Of a DNA stretch of 64,000 bases, positions 15,598 through 24,277 are shown piece by piece; the stretch's first letter is position 1; each line of letters opens with the position of its first letter. Made by a program: the position numbers and the translations under genes. This DNA comes from Cupriavidus pauculus (GTDB lineage Bacteria > Pseudomonadota > Gammaproteobacteria > Burkholderiales > Burkholderiaceae), in the NCBI RefSeq assembly GCF_022179805.1, contig NZ_BPUO01000003.1, positions 1 through 64,000 on the forward strand. Reading direction: 5' to 3'. The notes under the pieces were generated by a model, which was not told where the DNA came from, searched no databases, and was given only the letters and a program-made list of their open reading frames with translations.

Positions 15598-16326
15598 ATG
15601 AGTAATCACGGGGTAGCCGCCGTCGAGAAGGCGCTCGGTTTGCTGGACTGCTTCCGGCTCGGCGCCGAGATCCAGTCGCTCGCGCAGCTTTCCAGCACCT
15701 CCGGCATGCACAAGACCACCGTTTTCCGGCTGCTGAATTCGCTGGAGCGGATGAGCTATGTGGTGCGCACCGCCGATGGCCGGTATGCGCTGGGGCCGCG
15801 CGTGCTCTACCTGGGCAAGCTTTACGAGCAATCTTTCCAGTTGGGATCGGTCATCGAACCGGTGCTGCAGGAACTGGCGCTGGCCACCAGGGAAAGCGCG
15901 TCGTACTACGTGCTGCACGGCGACGAGCAGCGCATGTGCCTGTACCGCGCCGAGCCCAGCGAAGGATTGCGGGAGACCCGCCTGCCGGGCACCATCCTGC
16001 CGCTGGACGACACCGCAATCGGGTCCGTACTCAAGTATTGGGGCAAGGCAGAGGAATCGGCGCGGCGAGACGAACCGCTGCCGTGGTTCACCTCTGGCGT
16101 GCGGGACGTCTACACCGCGGCATTTGCGACGCCATTGTTCGGCGCCGGCGACAAGTTCATGGCGTCGCTCACGCTATCCGGACCGGCCACGCGCCTGCAG
16201 GCAGCGGATCGCGGCGAGATTGCCCGCGTGCAACTAGTGGCGGCTGCCAAGTTGTCCAGGCTGCTCGGCGCGAGTTCGGCGTGGTGCGAGAAGGTCTACA
16301 GCACCGGCAACTACGTCCACGACTGA
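15598..16326 (+). CDS. IclR-family transcriptional regulator
   Basis: 242 residues. The N-terminal winged helix (VEKALGLLDCFRLG...SLAQLSSTSGMHKTTVFRLLNSLERMSYV, residues about 8-65) is followed by the IclR effector domain with ASYYVLHGDEQRMCLYRAEP, LPLDDTAIG and GAGDKFMASLTLSGPATRL. It diverges from the five-gene operon 15434-10706. Two TTGTAC-N3-GTACAA palindromes in the shared promoter are its likely binding sites. The inducer is presumably the hydroxy-acid substrate of that operon. Confidence 0.92.
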   Translation: MSNHGVAAVEKALGLLDCFRLGAEIQSLAQLSSTSGMHKTTVFRLLNSLERMSYVVRTADGRYALGPRVLYLGKLYEQSFQLGSVIEPVLQELALATRESASYYVLHGDEQRMCLYRAEPSEGLRETRLPGTILPLDDTAIGSVLKYWGKAEESARRDEPLPWFTSGVRDVYTAAFATPLFGAGDKFMASLTLSGPATRLQAADRGEIARVQLVAAAKLSRLLGASSAWCEKVYSTGNYVHD

Positions 16327-16342
16327 ATCCCCTGCTCGCCAA

Positions 16343-17206
16343 TCAACCGCCTTCGGCAAACCACCGCAACAGCAACTGATTGACTTCAGCCGGACGCTCG
16401 TATTGCACCCAGTGTCCGGCGCCAGGCACCAGGCACCATTCCCGATTCGGCGAGTCGCCCGCGATCTGCTGCGCCGCGTCGACGGGATGGGCCGTGACGT
16501 CGTGCTCGCCCCAGATCAGCAGCGTGGGGCCCTGGTAGCTGTCGAGGGCCGGCTCCAACAGCGGGCCGCGCGAGATGGCCTTGCTGCGAAACCGCGTGGC
16601 AAGGCAACTCTGCTCATGCACGCGCAGCGCGAGCGGGTCGATGTTTGCCGCGTCGTGGAGCATCAGCACGGCGAGATTGTGCCGCAATCCATCCAGCATC
16701 TGCGTGCGGTCTTCGCTGCGCCATTCGATCATTTCGGTCTGCTGGCGCCGCTTGCCGCCGTGCCCCGCCGACCCCAGCAGGGCCAGCTTGCCGATGTTCG
16801 GCAACGCCGCCGCCAGGCGCGCGGCCACGAGACCGCCAAACGAAAAGCCCGCCAGACCGAAATCGTCGGCGGTGCCAAACCAGTCTTCGAGACTGCGCGC
16901 AACCGCCTCGACCAGCCGCTCCAGGCGATCGGCGGCGCGCGGATCGCCGTCGAGCGCTGCGGAGTCGCCAAACCCAGGCAGGTCCGGCAACAAGAGCGTG
17001 TGCTGCCGGCTCAGCGCCTCGATATTACGCACCCAGTGCAGCCAGCTACCGTGACCGCCATGGATCAGCACCAGCGGCGTCCCCCTGCCGATTTCGCGCC
17101 AGACAATCTCCGTGGGGCCCGAGCGGTCCCTGCGGAGCGTGGTCATCGCGCCAAGCCGGCCGAGGATCGCGTCCGGGCCAGCCGTGGAAGTCGCCGCCGG
17201 TTTCAT
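16343..17206 (-). CDS. Alpha/beta hydrolase
   Basis: 287 residues with a complete triad: nucleophile Ser in GFSFGG (about residue 122), Asp in WGEHD (about 240) and His in GAGHW (about 267). The oxyanion strand is LVLIHGGHGSWLHW. Its start lies two bases after the stop of the acyl-CoA synthetase gene, so it is the third gene of an operon: acyl-CoA dehydrogenase, acyl-CoA synthetase, hydrolase. Similar proteins hydrolyse carboxylic esters or ring-cleavage C-C bonds; thioester hydrolysis is also possible. Confidence 0.88.
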   Translation of the reverse strand: MKPAATSTAGPDAILGRLGAMTTLRRDRSGPTEIVWREIGRGTPLVLIHGGHGSWLHWVRNIEALSRQHTLLLPDLPGFGDSAALDGDPRAADRLERLVEAVARSLEDWFGTADDFGLAGFSFGGLVAARLAAALPNIGKLALLGSAGHGGKRRQQTEMIEWRSEDRTQMLDGLRHNLAVLMLHDAANIDPLALRVHEQSCLATRFRSKAISRGPLLEPALDSYQGPTLLIWGEHDVTAHPVDAAQQIAGDSPNREWCLVPGAGHWVQYERPAEVNQLLLRWFAEGG

Positions 17207-17208
17207 CG

Positions 17209-19305
17209 TCAGGCCTGCAGCACCAGTGCATCCACCGCCAGCACGCCCTGGCCTTCCGGCAGCACCATGAGCGGGTTGACCTCGGCTTCGGCAATGCGCA
17301 GGTCCGGCTTCACAGCGAGCTGCGACAGCGCGGATACGGCCTTCGCCAGCGCTTCGAGATCGCCCTTCTGCTTGCCACGCAGCCCGGAAACCGTCTTCAG
17401 CGCCTTCACCTCGGCGATCATGTCGCGCGCCACGTCAACCGTCACCGGCGCCAGGCGGATGCTGCGGTCGCGCGCCACTTCGGCCCAGATGCCGCCTGCC
17501 GCAAGCATCACAATCGGCCCGGCTTCCGGATCGACGCGATAGCCGACCAGCACTTCGGTCAAACCCTTCGTCATCGGCTGGACCAGCACTTCGTCGCAGC
17601 GCTTGTCGGCCGCACGCTCGCGCAGGTTGTCGCGCAGCGTCGACAAGGCCGATTCCAGTTCGCGCTGGTTCTGGATGCCCAGCACTACGCCGCCGACTTC
17701 GGTCTTGTGCAGAATCTCGGGCGAGCACACCTTGGCGACGACCGGGAAGGCAAACGGCAGCGTGCTGGCCGGACCCGCCAGCGGCATGGTCACTGCCGGC
17801 GCGTGCGGAACACCCAGCCGATCCAGTACGGCGTAGGCCTGTGCTTCGCTCAGCGGCTTGGCACTGCTCAAGTCTCCGGCGTCCAGCGGTTGCTGGCCCG
17901 GCGCGCGGCGCGCGAACAGCGACGCAATGGCATCGGCGCAGGCCTCGGGCGAGCGGAAGCAAGGCACGCCGGCCTCCGTCAGTGAACGCAGCGCTTCGGG
18001 GGCATCGGGCACCAGCATCGCCGCCAGCGGTTTGCTGCTGGATGCACTGTCGATGATCGGCTTGACCGCCAGGTGCGGCTGGAAGCGTGCGGACGACCCC
18101 ACCACGGCCAGCACGACGTCGAATTCCGGCGCGTCGAACATGATGTCGAGCGCGCCCTTCATGACGTTGTAGTTCGTACCGGCCAGCGTCAGGTCCAGCA
18201 CCCGGCCCGGCGACACGCCAATGCCGGCGGCCTCGAACCTGGCCAGCGTCTCCGCCGACACCGGCTCGACGACCACGTCGCGGATGCCGAGCTGGTCCAC
18301 CGCCATTGCCGCACCGCCGCCGGTGGTCGTCACCACGCCCACGCGGCGAAGCGAAGAATCCCGGGTCGGCAGCGGAATGCGCTTGGCCAGCGGGAAGGTC
18401 TCCAGCAATGCCTCAAGGATGCCAACGCGGGCGATGCCCAGGTCCTTGAGGAAGGCATCGGCAATGTCATCCTCACCGGCGAGCGCGCCGGTGTGCGTGG
18501 CGGCCATCTCCGCAGCCGCAGCCGACCGGCCCAACTTGTAGGCAATGACCGGCTTGCCACGCTTGGCCGCTTCCACGGCAAAGGCACGCAGTTGATCGCC
18601 ATGGTGCAGGGTTTCCAGGAACAGCAGGTAACCCTCGATCGAAGGATCGTCGAGCGTGGCCGAGCAGATCTCGCCAACGCACAGGTCCGCCTCGCCGCCG
18701 ACCGACACGAGCCCGGCAAACCCTACCCCGCGCGCCTTGCCGCGCGAGACCAGCGCGCCGATCATGCTGCCGCTGTGCGATGCCACGAACACCTTGCCGC
18801 GCGGCAATTCCGGTTCGGCAAACGCGGCATTGGCGGTCAACACCAGTCCCGCGCCGGGATTGATCACGCCCAGGCTGCTGGGCCCCAGCACGCGGATGCC
18901 GGTCTCCTTCGCCAGCACGCGCAGCGCCTGCTCGCGCGCCGCGCCTTCCGGCCCCGATTCCGAGAATCCGCTGGCCAGGATGGTGACTACCTTCACGCCC
19001 AGCCGCGCGCATTCGGCCACCGCTTCGAGCACAGTGCTGGTCGGGGTCAGGATGAAGACGTGCTCCGGCACCTCGGGCAGCGCTGCCAGGCTCGCGTAGG
19101 CCGTCTCGCCCTGCACCGTCTCGCGGTTCGGGTTGATCGGATAGATCCGGCCCTGGAAACCCGCCGCGCGCAGGAACTTCAGCGGCCGGCCGGCGGTTTT
19201 TCCGGCATCGTCCGACGCGCCATACAGCGCCACGCTGGCTGGGGCCAGCAGCGCCTGGGCCAAGGTTGCGTCTGCGCGGGTGGAGGCGGGAGCGGAAGTA
19301 TTCAT
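17209..19305 (-). CDS. ADP-forming acyl-CoA synthetase (acetate-CoA ligase family, alpha-beta fusion)
   Basis: 698 residues from the ATG at 19305; a TTG two codons earlier is less likely. Domain order: CoA-binding Rossmann domain (SVALYGASDDAGKTAGRPL), succinyl-CoA-ligase-like domains with ILGPSSLGVINP-type strands and a His in ATHTGALAGEDD, then a C-terminal ATP-grasp domain (FPVVAKVCSPEILHKTEVGGVVLG, VLVQPMTKG). The family makes acyl-CoA from acid, CoA and ATP with ADP release, or runs in reverse. The gene upstream is an acyl-CoA dehydrogenase, so an activation-then-dehydrogenation route for an organic acid is likely. Confidence 0.9.
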   Translation of the reverse strand: MNTSAPASTRADATLAQALLAPASVALYGASDDAGKTAGRPLKFLRAAGFQGRIYPINPNRETVQGETAYASLAALPEVPEHVFILTPTSTVLEAVAECARLGVKVVTILASGFSESGPEGAAREQALRVLAKETGIRVLGPSSLGVINPGAGLVLTANAAFAEPELPRGKVFVASHSGSMIGALVSRGKARGVGFAGLVSVGGEADLCVGEICSATLDDPSIEGYLLFLETLHHGDQLRAFAVEAAKRGKPVIAYKLGRSAAAAEMAATHTGALAGEDDIADAFLKDLGIARVGILEALLETFPLAKRIPLPTRDSSLRRVGVVTTTGGGAAMAVDQLGIRDVVVEPVSAETLARFEAAGIGVSPGRVLDLTLAGTNYNVMKGALDIMFDAPEFDVVLAVVGSSARFQPHLAVKPIIDSASSSKPLAAMLVPDAPEALRSLTEAGVPCFRSPEACADAIASLFARRAPGQQPLDAGDLSSAKPLSEAQAYAVLDRLGVPHAPAVTMPLAGPASTLPFAFPVVAKVCSPEILHKTEVGGVVLGIQNQRELESALSTLRDNLRERAADKRCDEVLVQPMTKGLTEVLVGYRVDPEAGPIVMLAAGGIWAEVARDRSIRLAPVTVDVARDMIAEVKALKTVSGLRGKQKGDLEALAKAVSALSQLAVKPDLRIAEAEVNPLMVLPEGQGVLAVDALVLQA

Positions 19306-19367
19306 GGTCAATCCAGTGTCTCGTGTGTCGTTATCGCGTGGTTATCGCGCTGTTCTGGCCTGTTCGT

Positions 19368-20525
19368 TCAGCCGGCCTTCGGCGGGCGCTGCGAGAACGT
19401 CCGCTCGAACACGCCTTCCGCGATGCGGTTCTTCAGCACCTCGATGGAACCGCCGGCAATCATCCAGCCCCGGATACGGCGCAGGCAGTATTCGACGATG
19501 GATTCCTGGCTGTAGCCCATGCCGCCCATGACCTGCAGCGCCTCGTTGGCCACGTCCCAGCCCGCCTGGTTGCAGGCCAGCTTGGCCATTGCAGTGCTGT
19601 GCGCCGACGGCAGGCCGTGCTCCCCTTCCATCGCGGCGCGGTAGAGCAGCAACTGCGCGGATTCGAGCTTCAGCGCCATCTCGGCGAACTTCCACTGGAT
19701 GCCCTGGAATTCGCACAGCTCGCGGCCAAACTGCTTGCGGATCTTGGCGTGTTCGCGGGCAATGTTGAAGCAATGACGGCCCAGCGCCAGCGCGCGCGAC
19801 GAATTGCCCAGGCGCTCGACATTAAATCCCGAGATCTGGCGCTTGAAGCCGCCTTCGCCCAGCAGCAGGTTTTCCTTCGGAATGCGGCAGTCTTCGAAAT
19901 AGAGCTGGCACCACTCTTCGCCGCTCATGAACTTGGAGGGCTCGCCCACCTGGAAGCCGGGCGCGCCGCGCTCCACCAGCACCGATCCGATGCCGCCCAC
20001 GCCCGGACCAAAGCGCACGTAGATCAGGAACAGTTCGGCCTCGGGGCTGTGGGTCGAGAAGATCTTGCTGCCGTTGATGACGTATTGGTCGCCGTCCTGG
20101 CGTGCGGACGTCTTCAGTTCCGTCACGGCGGAGCCGGCATCGGGCTCGGTCATGCCCAGCGCGATCAGCTTCTTGCCGGCCAGCAGGTTGGGCAGGAAGC
20201 GCGCCTTCTGCTCGGGCGATGCGTATTCGACAAAGGTACGGATGGGGCCGAAGTTGCCTGCCTGCACGATGTCCGCGCTCTTGGGGCAGACCAGCGCCAC
20301 TTCCTGGATGGCGATCACGGCGTGCATCAGCGTGCCGCCCTGGCCGCCGTCTTCCTCGGGGAAGGCGATGCCCAGCAGGCCCTGTTCCGCCAGCATGGCG
20401 GCTGCGTCCCACGGGTACTGCGCGGAATGGGCGCGCTCCAGGGCGCCGGGGGCCAGCTTGTCTTGAGCGAAACGGCGGACGGATTCCGCAAACGCCTGAT
20501 GTTCTTCGCTAAGTTCGAAATTCAT
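19368..20525 (-). CDS. Acyl-CoA dehydrogenase
   Basis: 385 residues with the three ACAD domains. Flavin-binding segments include GMTEPDAGSAVTELKTSA and STHSPEAELFLIY, and the C-terminal helices include RKQFGRELCEFQGIQWKFAEMA and VMGGMGYSQES. At the short/medium-chain catalytic position (usually YEGT) it reads IAGGS, with no Glu. A Glu is present in SGFNVERLGN, the place used by isovaleryl- and long-chain enzymes. That suggests a branched or bulky acyl-CoA substrate. First gene of the operon continuing into the acyl-CoA synthetase 62 bases downstream. Confidence 0.9.
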   Translation of the reverse strand: MNFELSEEHQAFAESVRRFAQDKLAPGALERAHSAQYPWDAAAMLAEQGLLGIAFPEEDGGQGGTLMHAVIAIQEVALVCPKSADIVQAGNFGPIRTFVEYASPEQKARFLPNLLAGKKLIALGMTEPDAGSAVTELKTSARQDGDQYVINGSKIFSTHSPEAELFLIYVRFGPGVGGIGSVLVERGAPGFQVGEPSKFMSGEEWCQLYFEDCRIPKENLLLGEGGFKRQISGFNVERLGNSSRALALGRHCFNIAREHAKIRKQFGRELCEFQGIQWKFAEMALKLESAQLLLYRAAMEGEHGLPSAHSTAMAKLACNQAGWDVANEALQVMGGMGYSQESIVEYCLRRIRGWMIAGGSIEVLKNRIAEGVFERTFSQRPPKAG

Positions 20526-20645
20526 TTCCTGTCTCTCTCGTTGGATTCCTGACAGATGTCAGGATCGCCCATCGAGGTCGAGTTGAGAACTTCGCGTTTG
20601 GATCCTAGCCAGAACAAATTGGAATGCCTGCGCTTATGGCTAAGT

Positions 20646-21563
20646 CTATGCCTCGGATTTTCCGCCTTCCTTTGCCACCGTTTCCAGCAGCCAGTCGCGG
20701 AACGCCACGATCTTGCGTGACTCCCGTTGCACCAGCGGACGCACAAGGTAGTACGCCTTGTCCCGGCGATAGGGCAGATCGAAAGGCCGGATCAGGCGCC
20801 CGGACTCCAACTCTGACTTCAGCATCGACGTCTGGCCGATAGCGATACCGAGGCCATCGAGCGCCGCTTGCCAGGTCATCACGGAACTGCCGAAGCTCAT
20901 GCGTTCGGTGTCCTGCGCGGCATCGCCCATCTGCGCGAACGCGAGCCAGTCGTCCCAGTCCGCGCGGCGATAGTGCGACACCAGCAGCCGGTGTTTTAGC
21001 AGCGGCTGCAGCGACTTGCCCCGGCTTGCCTTGTGGCTTTGCAGATAGGCCGGCGTGCAGACCGGCTCGATTTCATCGCCGAACAGCATGTCGCTGTGGA
21101 CCCGTGGCCAGCGGCCGTCGCCGAACTGGATGGCAAGGTCCGCCGGATCGCGGTCGAAATCTACGTCCGGGATGGCGTTGTCGATACGGACTTCGATACT
21201 GGGAAACTGGGCCTGGAAATCCGGCAAACGCGGAATCAGCCACTTGGCCGCGAAGGTCGTGTAGGTGCGCACGCGCAGCGCGCCCTGGGACGTGCTCCTG
21301 AGCAGCCGCGCGGTGGCCGTGGCCACGGCGTCGAATGCCGGGACCACCTCTTCCGCATAGCTCTGGCCGGCACGCGTCAGCGTCACGCCATGGCGTTCCC
21401 GGCGGAACAGTTCCACGCCGAGATAGGTCTCCAGCACCGCGATCTGTCGGCTGACCGCCGACTGCGATACATGCAATTCCTGCGCGGCGAGCGTCAGGTT
21501 CTGCGTCCTGGCCACGACTTCGAAGACCCGCAATGGATTCATCGGAGGAATGCGTCGCGCCAT
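20646..21563 (-). CDS. LysR-family regulator, GcvA-like
   Basis: 305 residues from the ATG at 21563; the frame is open much further upstream but homology begins here (MARRIPPMNPLRVFEVVARTQNLTLAAQELHVSQSAVSRQI). The effector domain has the GcvA-type pattern PRLPDFQAQFPSIEVRI, DPADLAIQFGDGRWP and a C-terminal LVRPLVQRESRKIVAFRDWL. It lies between the PrpD-like gene (same strand, 110 bases upstream behind a terminator) and the divergence point toward the acyl-CoA dehydrogenase. Either neighbour could be its target. Confidence 0.9.
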   Translation of the reverse strand: MARRIPPMNPLRVFEVVARTQNLTLAAQELHVSQSAVSRQIAVLETYLGVELFRRERHGVTLTRAGQSYAEEVVPAFDAVATATARLLRSTSQGALRVRTYTTFAAKWLIPRLPDFQAQFPSIEVRIDNAIPDVDFDRDPADLAIQFGDGRWPRVHSDMLFGDEIEPVCTPAYLQSHKASRGKSLQPLLKHRLLVSHYRRADWDDWLAFAQMGDAAQDTERMSFGSSVMTWQAALDGLGIAIGQTSMLKSELESGRLIRPFDLPYRRDKAYYLVRPLVQRESRKIVAFRDWLLETVAKEGGKSEA

Positions 21564-21617
21564 GTCACTGAGCCTTGAGAAATGATTTTTGATTATATCT
21601 GAGCGGCCCCAATGCAA

Positions 21618-21639
21618 ATCGCCACCCGAAGGTGGCGAT
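21618..21639 (-). terminator. Rho-independent terminator of the PrpD-like gene
   Basis: Minus-strand ATCGCCACC-TTCG-GGTGGCGAT, a perfect 9-bp stem with a TTCG tetraloop followed by a short TTTG tract. It sits 35 bases past the stop of the PrpD-like gene and before the LysR start. Confidence 0.75.
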
Positions 21640-21673
21640 GCGTTCCTGCCTTGCTTTCCAGGCTTACGGCACT

Positions 21674-23035
21674 TCAAGGCAACGATGAAGCCTGCTCCAG
21701 TGTCCACAGGCATTGCAGCAGATCCCTGGCTGCGGCGGTACCCAGAACCGGGCCGGCCAGCTCGAAGAACTTCTCGTTCAGGTCGTCGTCGCTGAGCGGT
21801 TCCTCGGGGTCGCCCTTGCGATTCGGCTGCAGGTAGGCGAGTTCGCGACCGTCGCGCAGGCGCACCGCCACCCGCGCGGCACGCTTGCCCGGAAACGCCG
21901 CATCGATTTCCGGATCCACCTGAAGCTCGATCCGTTGCATCATCGCGCGTACCGAGGCATCGGTGAGCCGTTCCGGCGTAAAGGCCGCCAGCCGCACGCT
22001 GCCGTGAATCAGCGCATTGGCCACCACGTACGGCAGGCTGAAGCGCCCTTCCGCCGCCGTCCTCGGCTGCGGATTGCCCGCGACTTCGAGCGCCGGGCGA
22101 TAGGTGGCCACGCGCACCAATTCGATGTCCTCGGCGCTGAATCCATGCTGGCGCTGCAGTGCCTGTGCCCCGTCGATGGCGGCAAACGTGTGGCCGCAGC
22201 AGGCGTGATTCTTGAAGGTCATCTGGGTGATGTTGTACTCGCGGCCCAGCGTGGCGGCTGCCGCCGTCCAGTCCGGACCATCGCTCATCGCCCGGCCGAT
22301 GCCGGCCTCGCCATCGATGACGTCCAGCGAACCCGTGACACCGGTCTCGGCGGCCAGCGCGGCCAGCACGCCGCCCTCGGCCGCGCGCCCGGAATGCAGC
22401 GGCTTCGACATCGAATCCATGCGGAACGCCTGCTGCAGCCCGGCTGCGAACGTCGCGCAGGTGGCCAGCGCATGCGCGGTCCGCCTGGCGTCGAGCTTCA
22501 GCACGGCGGCCGCAGCGGCGGCGGCGCCGAACGTGCCGACCGTCCCCGTGTTGTGCCAGTACTTGTAGTGCGTGCGCCCCATGGCCGCACCAATGCGGGT
22601 GGAGACCTCGTAGCCGATGATGACCGCGCGCAGGAATGCCTTGCCATCGATCCCGCGTGCCTGGCCCGCCGCCAGCGCAGCCGCGATGGTTGGCGCGCCC
22701 GGGTGGTAGATGGCGTGCTTGTAGATGTCGTCCACCTCCACGGTGTGCGCGGCGGTGCCGTTGATCAACGCGGCCGCCCTGACCGTGGCGCGGCGCCCCA
22801 GCGCCAGCCGTGCATCGCCGCGATCCAGATCCTCGGCCAATGCCGCCTCCAGCAACGTGCCGGGCGCCGTCACCGCCCCGGGAATCAACGCCGCGTACCA
22901 GTCGACGACCGCGCGCTTGGCGTGGTGCAGCACTTCGCCCTGATCGGCGCCCGAGCCGGGGTGTTCCGCGTAGGCGGCAAATGTCTCGATGATTGTCATA
23001 GTGGTGTGTCGCGGCGAGGTCGCGGGAGTCTGCAT
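21674..23035 (-). CDS. MmgE/PrpD family protein (2-methylcitrate dehydratase-like)
   Basis: About 453 residues from the ATG at 23035, chosen for GAGG six bases upstream; an alternative ATG at 22999 (MTIIETF) would give 441. MmgE/PrpD landmarks are AALINGTAAHTVEVDDIYKHAIYHPGAPTIAAALA, GYEVSTRIGAAMG, the HNTGTVGTFGAAAAAA stretch, SKPLHSGRAAEGGVLAA and KNHACCGHTFAAIDGA. The family contains 2-methylcitrate dehydratase, iminodisuccinate epimerase and cis-aconitate decarboxylase. There is no prpBC nearby, so this is probably a dehydratase or isomerase for another polycarboxylate. It diverges from a Bug gene (23286) that may bind the same compound. Confidence 0.88.
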   Translation of the reverse strand: MQTPATSPRHTTMTIIETFAAYAEHPGSGADQGEVLHHAKRAVVDWYAALIPGAVTAPGTLLEAALAEDLDRGDARLALGRRATVRAAALINGTAAHTVEVDDIYKHAIYHPGAPTIAAALAAGQARGIDGKAFLRAVIIGYEVSTRIGAAMGRTHYKYWHNTGTVGTFGAAAAAAAVLKLDARRTAHALATCATFAAGLQQAFRMDSMSKPLHSGRAAEGGVLAALAAETGVTGSLDVIDGEAGIGRAMSDGPDWTAAAATLGREYNITQMTFKNHACCGHTFAAIDGAQALQRQHGFSAEDIELVRVATYRPALEVAGNPQPRTAAEGRFSLPYVVANALIHGSVRLAAFTPERLTDASVRAMMQRIELQVDPEIDAAFPGKRAARVAVRLRDGRELAYLQPNRKGDPEEPLSDDDLNEKFFELAGPVLGTAAARDLLQCLWTLEQASSLP

Positions 23036-23285
23036 GCCTTGCCTCGCATGTTGGCGCGGGGTCCACCGCGTCACCACTTCCAATTTGGCACCGAGCCATG
23101 AGTTTTTCGAATTTCAGGCGGGCCAGCCGAGGCAACTTTACAGCAATGACTTTTTGTTATGCCACGGTGCGCAATGGGCATTTCTCCCGTCACCCGAAAT
23201 CGCCCACTATGGCGATGACACGAGATGCACGCCCGGCCCATCGGTCCACGGCGACAGCGTCCGACGGTTTTTCGGAGACAACACC

Positions 23286-24272
23286 ATGCAATTCCCTCGT
23301 CCACGCCTGGGCGTGGCAACGGGCGTCCTGCTGACGCTTGGCGCCGCACTCGTTGCACATCCCGTTCATGCGGCGGAGCCCTACCCTTCGCAGCCGATCC
23401 GCATCGTCGTCGGCTACCAGGCCGGCGGCCCGACCGACCTGACCGCTCGGCTGGTTGCCAATGCCATGCAGGCATCCATGGGGCAACCGATCATCGTGGA
23501 AAACAAGGTTGGCGCGGGTTCGAACATCGCGTCCGAGTACGTGGCAGCGGCAGCACCCGATGGCTACACGCTGCTGCTGGCGGCGGCGCCCATCACGATG
23601 ACGCGGTACCTGTACAAGAACCTGAAGTTCGATGTGCAGAAGAGCTTCGAGCCGATTGCCAACGTGATGAACGCGCCCGCCGTGCTGGCCGTCTCCAAGA
23701 CGCTGCCGGTGACCGACCTCAAGTCCCTGATCGCGCTGGCCAAGCAGAAGCCGGGCAAGCTGACGTTCGGCTCCAGCGGCCTCGGCGGCACCCAGCATCT
23801 GGCCGGCGAACTGCTCAAGCAGAAGGCCGGGCTCGACATGCTGCACGTGCCATACAAGGGCGCATCGGGCGCGCTGACCGACCTGATGGCCGGCAACGTG
23901 GACATGGTGTTCATGACGTCGATGTCAGCGCTGCCGGCGCTGAAGTCGGGCAATCCGCGCCCGCTGGCGGTGGGTTCGAAGAAGCGGCTGCCGCAGATGC
24001 CCGACGTGCCCACGATGGACGAATCGGGCCTGCCCGGCTTCGAGGCCGACTCCTGGAACGGACTGCTGGCGCCGGCCGGCACGCCGGCCCCGATCCTTGA
24101 CCGTCTCAATGCCGAAGTGAACAAGGCGCTGGCATCGCCCGCCGTGCGCGAGAAGCTCGAAGCGCAAGGCGCGGTGGTGGTGGGCGGCTCGCGCCAGGAC
24201 TTCAAAAACTACCTCAAGCACGAAGTCGATCGCTGGGGCACGGTGTTCAAGACCGTGAAGGTCTCGCTGTAG
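23286..24272 (+). CDS. Bug/TctC-type periplasmic solute-binding protein
   Basis: 328 residues from the ATG at 23286 (TCGGAGACAACACC upstream). The signal peptide MQFPRPRLGVATGVLLTLGAALVAHPVHAAE precedes YPSQPIRIVVGYQAGGPTD. Bug landmarks are KVGAGSNIASEYV, DGYTLLLAAA, TFGSSGLGGTQHLAGELL, VPYKGASGALTDLMAGNVDM and MPDVPTMDESGLPGF. It is divergent from the PrpD-like gene and convergent with the enolase-superfamily gene, whose stop is five bases away. Likely ligand: a di- or tricarboxylate or hydroxy acid handled by these enzymes. Confidence 0.92.
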   Translation: MQFPRPRLGVATGVLLTLGAALVAHPVHAAEPYPSQPIRIVVGYQAGGPTDLTARLVANAMQASMGQPIIVENKVGAGSNIASEYVAAAAPDGYTLLLAAAPITMTRYLYKNLKFDVQKSFEPIANVMNAPAVLAVSKTLPVTDLKSLIALAKQKPGKLTFGSSGLGGTQHLAGELLKQKAGLDMLHVPYKGASGALTDLMAGNVDMVFMTSMSALPALKSGNPRPLAVGSKKRLPQMPDVPTMDESGLPGFEADSWNGLLAPAGTPAPILDRLNAEVNKALASPAVREKLEAQGAVVVGGSRQDFKNYLKHEVDRWGTVFKTVKVSL

Positions 24273-24277
24273 GCGAA

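Noticed and set aside
21563-23135. Extension of the LysR frame to an 829-codon protein
   Set aside because: The extra 524 residues overlap the PrpD-like gene in another frame and have no homology; LysR sequence starts at 21563.
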